Below, in pieces: positions 5,122-8,567 of a DNA stretch of 8,567 bases. Source of the stretch: DASSUW01 sp035706585 (GTDB lineage Bacteria > Actinomycetota > Thermoleophilia > Solirubrobacterales > Solirubrobacteraceae); the NCBI GenBank assembly GCA_035706585.1, contig DASSUW010000249.1, positions 1-8,567 on the forward strand, in the 5' to 3' direction. The notes below the pieces were generated by a model that did not search any database, was not told the origin of the DNA, and worked only from the letters and a program-made list of their open reading frames with translations. Each line of letters begins with the position of its first letter. Position 1 is the stretch's first letter. Both the position numbers and the translations under genes were made by a program.

Positions 5122-7140
5122 TCACGCGGATTCGTCGAGGAGCGCGCGCAGACCGGCCTCGTCGATGATCGGCACGCCGAGCTTCTCGGCCTTCGCCAGC
5201 TTCGATCCCGGCGAGGCCCCGGCCACCACGTACGACGTCTTCCTCGACACCGATCCGGTGACCTTGCCGCCGGCTGCCAGGATCCGCTCGGTGGCCTGCT
5301 CGCGCGTGAGATCCGGCAGCGTGCCCGTGAGCACGAACGTCTGGTCGCGCAGCGGTCCCTCGCCCGGCGGCGGGCCCTCCTGCTCGAAGCGCAGGCCGAG
5401 CGACCGCAGGTCGGCGATCAGCGCGCGCATCTTCGCGTCGGCCAGCTGGTCGTGGATGAGCGCGGCCACGACCGGCCCCACGCCCGGCGTCTCGGCGATC
5501 CCCTCGGGCGACGCGTCGAGCAGCGCGTCGACCGTCCGGAACTGGGCCGCAAGGCTGCGGCCCGTGACGTAGCCCACGCCCTCGATCCCGAGCGCGAACA
5601 GCACGATCCCGAACGGCTGCTCCTTCGAGGCGGCGATCGCCGCGACGAGCTTGCCGGCGCTGACCTCTCCATGGCCGGGCAGAGCGGCGATCTGCTCGGC
5701 CGTCAGGCGGTAGAAGTCCGCCGCCGTCCTCACCAGGCCGGCCTCCTGCAGCGCGGCGACCTGCTTCTCCCCCAGCCCGTCGATGTCCATGATCCCGGCG
5801 AACGCCTTCAGGATCTGCCACTGGCGGCCCGGGCACACGAGGTTCGGGCAGCGCGTGAATACGCTCGGGCCCTTCACGGTCGGCGTGTTGCAGCGCGGGC
5901 AGCGCTCCGGCGGCCTCGGCGCCGGCCCGCGATCGGCGCGCTCGACCGCGTGCGGCGCGGGCGAGAGCACCTGCGGGATCACGTCGCCGGCGCGCAGCAC
6001 GATCACCTCGTCGCCGACCCGTACGTCCTTGCGCGCCAGATCCTCCTCGTTGTGCAGCGTCGCGACTTTGACGGTGACGCCGCTGACGTGGACGGGCTCG
6101 AGCATCGCGAACGGGTACAGGTCGCCGAACTTGCCGACGTTCCACTCGATCGCCTTCAGCAGCGTGACCGCGGTCGTCGGCGGGAACTTCCAGGCGATCG
6201 CCCAGCGCGGATCGCGCCCGACCACGCCGAGCCGCCGCTGGAGCTCGAAGTCGTCGACCTTCACGACCACGCCGTCGATCTCGAACTCGAGCGCGCCGCG
6301 TCGCTCCTGCCAGGCCAGGCACTGCGCCACGACGTCGTCCTCGCCGTCGAGCCGCTTGACGTCCCCGTTCACGCGGAAGCCGTGCTCGCGCAGCCACTCG
6401 AGCGCCTCCCAGTGCGAGCCGAGCTGCAGGCCGTCGGTGACGCCGATCGCGTAGCACCACATCGACAGCGGGCGCTCGGCCGCAAGCTGGGGGTCGAGCT
6501 GGCGGATCGTCCCGGCGGCGGAGTTGCGCGGGTTCATGAACGTCGACAGGCCCGCCTCGGCGCGGCGCTCGTTCAGCGCCGTGAAGTCGGGCAGCGACAT
6601 GTAGACCTCGCCGCGGACCTCGAGCAGCGGCGGCGCGCCCTCCACGCGCAGCGGGATCGCCCCGATCGTGCGCAGGTTGTGCGTGACGTCCTCGCCGACC
6701 TCGCCGTTGCCGCGCGTGGCGCCGCGCTCGAGCACGCCGTCGCGGTAGATCAGCGAGATCGCCAGCCCGTCGATCTTCGGCTCGGCGACGAAGCGGAACC
6801 GCGGATCCTCGATCCCCTCGCGCGCGAGGTGCGAGCGCATGCGCGCGACCCATGCCCGCAGCTCCTCCTCCGAGCGTGCGTTGGCGAGCGAGAGCATCGG
6901 CGCCAGGTGCGTGACCTTCCGCAGCGCCGAGACCGGCTCCTCGCCGACGCGCTGGGTCGGCGAGTCGGGCCGGACGAGGTCCGGGTACTCGGTCTCGAGC
7001 GCCTTGAGCTCGGCGAACTGCGCGTCATAGACGTCGTCGCCGATCTCGGGGTCGTCGAGGACGTGGTAGCGGTAGCTGTGGTAGGAGACCTGCTCGCGCA
7101 GCTCCGCGGCGCGCGCCGCGGCGTCTGCGGGTGCGGTCAC
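5122..7140 (-). CDS. ligA: NAD-dependent DNA ligase LigA
   Basis: LigA seals 3'-OH/5'-phosphate nicks in DNA during replication and repair using NAD+ (EC 6.5.1.2). At 672 residues it has the usual family length. Domains in order: Ia NMN-binding (YHVLDDPEIGDDVYD, 25-39); nucleotidyltransferase with the adenylated lysine in KIDG (Lys122), LEVRGEVYM (173-181), DGVVVKVD (289-296) and AWKFPP (316-321); OB fold (about 330-400); a Cys4 zinc finger (Cys414, 417, 431, 436); helix-hairpin-helix repeats (about 445-570, including GVGPVVA); and a C-terminal BRCT domain (about 595-672). All catalytic residues are present. The GTG at 7140 is chosen because it overlaps the surE stop by 4 nt, has GGAGGAG 8 nt upstream and gives the normal N-terminus; the frame stays open further upstream inside surE, but that extension is shadow. 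The OB segment 336-345 departs from the usual consensus. Confidence 0.98.
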   Translation of the reverse strand: MTAPADAAARAAELREQVSYHSYRYHVLDDPEIGDDVYDAQFAELKALETEYPDLVRPDSPTQRVGEEPVSALRKVTHLAPMLSLANARSEEELRAWVARMRSHLAREGIEDPRFRFVAEPKIDGLAISLIYRDGVLERGATRGNGEVGEDVTHNLRTIGAIPLRVEGAPPLLEVRGEVYMSLPDFTALNERRAEAGLSTFMNPRNSAAGTIRQLDPQLAAERPLSMWCYAIGVTDGLQLGSHWEALEWLREHGFRVNGDVKRLDGEDDVVAQCLAWQERRGALEFEIDGVVVKVDDFELQRRLGVVGRDPRWAIAWKFPPTTAVTLLKAIEWNVGKFGDLYPFAMLEPVHVSGVTVKVATLHNEEDLARKDVRVGDEVIVLRAGDVIPQVLSPAPHAVERADRGPAPRPPERCPRCNTPTVKGPSVFTRCPNLVCPGRQWQILKAFAGIMDIDGLGEKQVAALQEAGLVRTAADFYRLTAEQIAALPGHGEVSAGKLVAAIAASKEQPFGIVLFALGIEGVGYVTGRSLAAQFRTVDALLDASPEGIAETPGVGPVVAALIHDQLADAKMRALIADLRSLGLRFEQEGPPPGEGPLRDQTFVLTGTLPDLTREQATERILAAGGKVTGSVSRKTSYVVAGASPGSKLAKAEKLGVPIIDEAGLRALLDESA

Positions 7141-7961
7141 TCGGCGAGCTCCTCCGCGGCCGGCGCGAGCAGCCGCGCGAGATCGTACGCCCGCAGCTCC
7201 TCGAGCCCGTGCTCGGCCGTGAGGTCGAAGTGCAGCGGCGTCACGGCGATCCGGCCGGCGGAGACCGCGGCCAGGTCCGTGCCCTCCTCGTCCTGGTGGA
7301 TCGGCGCGTCGCCGTACACGCGGAAGCGGCGCCGGTTGTCGCCCTCGGTGTCGAGCAGCCGCAGCGCGTCGCGGTAGATGCGCTTGCCCAGCCGGCACAC
7401 CTCGACGGCGTCGGCGCGACCGGCCGGCACGTTGATGTTGAGCAGCGTGCCGTCGGGCAGCGGGACGTCGTCGAGCCGGTCGACCACCCGCGCGGCGAAC
7501 GCGGCCGCGACGTCGAACGAGAACTCGTCGCCGAGCCGGAAGTCCATCTCGCGCGCCTGCGACTGCTGGGAGATCGCCAGCGCCGGGACGCCGAGCACGA
7601 TGCCCTCGAGTGCCGCCGCGACGGTGCCCGAGTACGTGATGTCGTCGCCGAGGTTGGAGCCGTGGTTGATGCCGGCGACGACGAGGTCGGGCTCGAAGCC
7701 CTCGACCAGGCCGAGCGACGCCAGCCGCACGCAGTCGACCGGCGTGCCGTCGCACGAGTAGCCGCGCGTGCCGTCGTCGAACGGGACCTCGGTCACCCAC
7801 AGCGGCCGCCGCGTGGTGATCGAGCGCGCGGTCGCCGACATGTTCGCGTCGGGCGCGATCACGGCCAGCTCCACGTCCTCGAGCGCCACCAGCGCGCGCC
7901 GCAGCGACTGCAGCCCTTCGACGTGGATCCCGTCGTCGTTGGTGAGGAGCACGCGCAGCAT
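7137..7961 (-). CDS. surE: 5'/3'-nucleotidase SurE
   Basis: SurE is a cytoplasmic metal-dependent phosphatase that dephosphorylates nucleoside 5'- and 3'-monophosphates (EC 3.1.3.5) and, in some bacteria, short polyphosphate. The 274-residue product has the family signatures: the N-terminal MLRVLLTNDDGIHVEGL with metal ligands Asp9 and Asp10, APDANMSATARSIT (36-49) with Ser42 as the metal-binding serine, and GINHGSNLGDDITYSGTVAAA (97-117) with Asn99 as the metal-ligand asparagine. The length fits the family (about 250-270). The ATG at 7961 is right because the LLTNDDG strand normally starts within a few residues of the N-terminus. It is the first gene of the surE-ligA unit, overlapping ligA by 4 nt, and is divergent from the membrane-protein gene across 81 nt. 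No Shine-Dalgarno precedes the ATG. Confidence 0.97.
   Translation of the reverse strand: MLRVLLTNDDGIHVEGLQSLRRALVALEDVELAVIAPDANMSATARSITTRRPLWVTEVPFDDGTRGYSCDGTPVDCVRLASLGLVEGFEPDLVVAGINHGSNLGDDITYSGTVAAALEGIVLGVPALAISQQSQAREMDFRLGDEFSFDVAAAFAARVVDRLDDVPLPDGTLLNINVPAGRADAVEVCRLGKRIYRDALRLLDTEGDNRRRFRVYGDAPIHQDEEGTDLAAVSAGRIAVTPLHFDLTAEHGLEELRAYDLARLLAPAAEELAE
7149..7155 (-). promoter_or_regulatory. Strong ribosome binding site of ligA
   Basis: The minus strand reads GGAGGAG followed by 8 nt and the GTG at 7140. This is the best Shine-Dalgarno in the window and decides the ligA start. It lies within the last codons of surE, so ligA is probably translated from the surE-ligA mRNA with coupling at the GTGA overlap. 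Confidence 0.75.
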
Positions 7962-7971
7962 CGGCCCGTCG

Positions 7972-7977
7972 AGGATA
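7972..7977 (-). promoter_or_regulatory. Candidate -10 element for surE-ligA
   Basis: On the minus strand TATCCT lies 10 nt upstream of the surE ATG at 7961, implying a leader of only a few nucleotides. No Shine-Dalgarno is present. A second TANNNT-like sequence, TAGTTC in CATAGTTCTG, lies about 20 nt further upstream (complement of 7993-7998) and is an alternative. No clear -35 box is seen. Confidence 0.33.
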
Positions 7978-8029
7978 GAGGCACCAAAGATCAGAACTAT
8001 GGGCTAGGTGGCGCCCTGCCGCGGATGCT

Positions 8030-8035
8030 TAGCCT
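8030..8035 (+). promoter_or_regulatory. Candidate -10 element for the membrane-protein gene
   Basis: TAGCCT is followed by 7 nt and then the ATG at 8043, the spacing expected for a leaderless transcript. The start has no Shine-Dalgarno. The heptamer CCCTGCC occurs at 8036-8042, directly before the ATG, and again at 8014-8020, a 22-bp period; whether this matters is unknown. Confidence 0.38.
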
Positions 8036-8042
8036 CCCTGCC

Positions 8043-8567
8043 ATGGGGCAGCGCCGCGGCATCGCAGCCATCCTTGCCGCGGCAGCGGTCTCGCTCGTGC
8101 TGGCCGGCGTCGGCGCCTACGGCGCCTACGCGGTGCTCGACGAGTTCGCGTTCGCCGACCGCGCCGCGAGCACGCTCGACTCCGACGAGGTCCGCGAGGA
8201 GGTCGCCGCCCGCATCGCGATGCGCGTGGTGCAGGACGAGCCGGCGTTCGCGGGCGTCGAGGATCCGATCGAGGACGCGGCCGGCCGGCTGATCGTCAGC
8301 GACGAGTTCCGCGGCGCGTACTGGACGGCGGTCGTCCGCCTGCACCAGGTCCTGTTCACGGATGCCGACGCGGAGGCGGCGCTGCGCGTGCCGCGCTCCG
8401 GCGCCGACCTGCAGCGCGAGCTCGCGGCGCTGCCGGGCTGGCGGCGGCTGCCGGACATCCGCGACCCGTCGATCATGGCGATCCAGAGCAGCGGCAACGA
8501 GGGCCTGCTGCGCGAGCTCGCGCCGGTAGTGGACGGTCTGGCGCTCCCGCTGACGATCGTGTTCGGC
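8043..8567 (+). CDS. Membrane-anchored protein of unknown function (C-terminus beyond the window)
   Basis: The frame is open from ATG 8043 to the window end, giving 175 codons. A short basic start (MGQRR) is followed by a hydrophobic helix at about 7-32 (IAAILAAAAVSLVLAGVGAYGAYAVL), read as an uncleaved membrane anchor or signal anchor. The following 140 residues are charged and mostly helical (RAASTLDSDEVREEVAARIAMRVVQDE), with an FRGAYWTAVVRLHQVLF segment at about 96-112, and should lie outside the membrane. The last visible residues (LALPLTIVFG) turn hydrophobic and may begin another membrane segment. This layout recalls actinobacterial hypothetical proteins with an extracytoplasmic helical domain between membrane helices, but I can give no function. 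The start is supported by TAGCCT 7 nt upstream; there is no Shine-Dalgarno. It is divergent from surE. Confidence 0.8.
   Translation, partial: MGQRRGIAAILAAAAVSLVLAGVGAYGAYAVLDEFAFADRAASTLDSDEVREEVAARIAMRVVQDEPAFAGVEDPIEDAAGRLIVSDEFRGAYWTAVVRLHQVLFTDADAEAALRVPRSGADLQRELAALPGWRRLPDIRDPSIMAIQSSGNEGLLRELAPVVDGLALPLTIVFG

Noticed and set aside
5105..6853. Upstream extension of the acidic-protein frame (642-residue open frame)
   Set aside because: The part before 5104 is Arg/Ala-rich antiphase translation of ligA. Only the 59 residues after ATG 5104 have a distinct composition.
5452..7377. 641-residue plus-strand frame opposite ligA/surE
   Set aside because: No recognisable domain, composition of a GC shadow, and fully antisense to two well-identified genes.
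7141..7800. N-terminal extension of LigA to 892 residues
   Set aside because: The added residues are an alternate-phase reading of surE, whose own frame is clearly coding; LigA is full length from GTG 7140.

Overview
The window is very GC-rich and gene-dense DNA with strongly biased third codon positions, which leaves long spurious reading frames on the opposite strands. NAD-dependent DNA ligase, SurE, a compact PBP4-type carboxypeptidase, and an exported protein of a type I associate with Solirubrobacterales together suggest a high-GC actinobacterium, plausibly class Thermoleophilia (Conexibacter/Solirubrobacter/Patulibacter-like). This placement is an inference from composition and protein style, not a database match. 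No mobile elements, RNA genes or CRISPR arrays are visible, and the region reads as chromosomal core plus lineage-specific exported proteins.

Left part (1-2156, minus strand): the N-terminal 275 residues of an exported two-domain protein that runs off the left edge, preceded by a patatin-like phospholipase with an intact Ser-Asp dyad. The 85-nt gap between them (827-911) holds an 8-bp inverted repeat around a possible -10 element.

Middle part (2225-4923, plus strand): a two-gene unit divergent from the patatin gene. It encodes a secreted D-Ala-D-Ala carboxypeptidase (PBP4/S13 family) and a secreted alpha/beta hydrolase of the CocE/X-Pro dipeptidyl-peptidase (S15) type. They overlap by 4 nt (GTGA), so both are probably made together and exported.

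Right part (7961 down to 4925, minus strand): surE, ligA, then a 59-residue extremely acidic protein with no Lys, Arg or His. surE and ligA overlap by 4 nt and ligA has a strong Shine-Dalgarno sequence inside the end of surE. The acidic gene starts 17 nt after ligA and has its own candidate -10 box. Its stop codon lies 1 nt from the stop of the convergent hydrolase gene.

Right edge (8043-8567, plus strand): a membrane-anchored protein of unknown function, divergent from surE and cut by the window end.

A recurring signal is a TANNNT hexamer a short distance upstream of start codons that lack a Shine-Dalgarno sequence, while the internal gene ligA has a strong one. This suggests leaderless or very short-leader mRNAs. 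The most novel-looking item is the acidic small protein next to ligA. Nothing in the window looks like a complete new multi-gene system.
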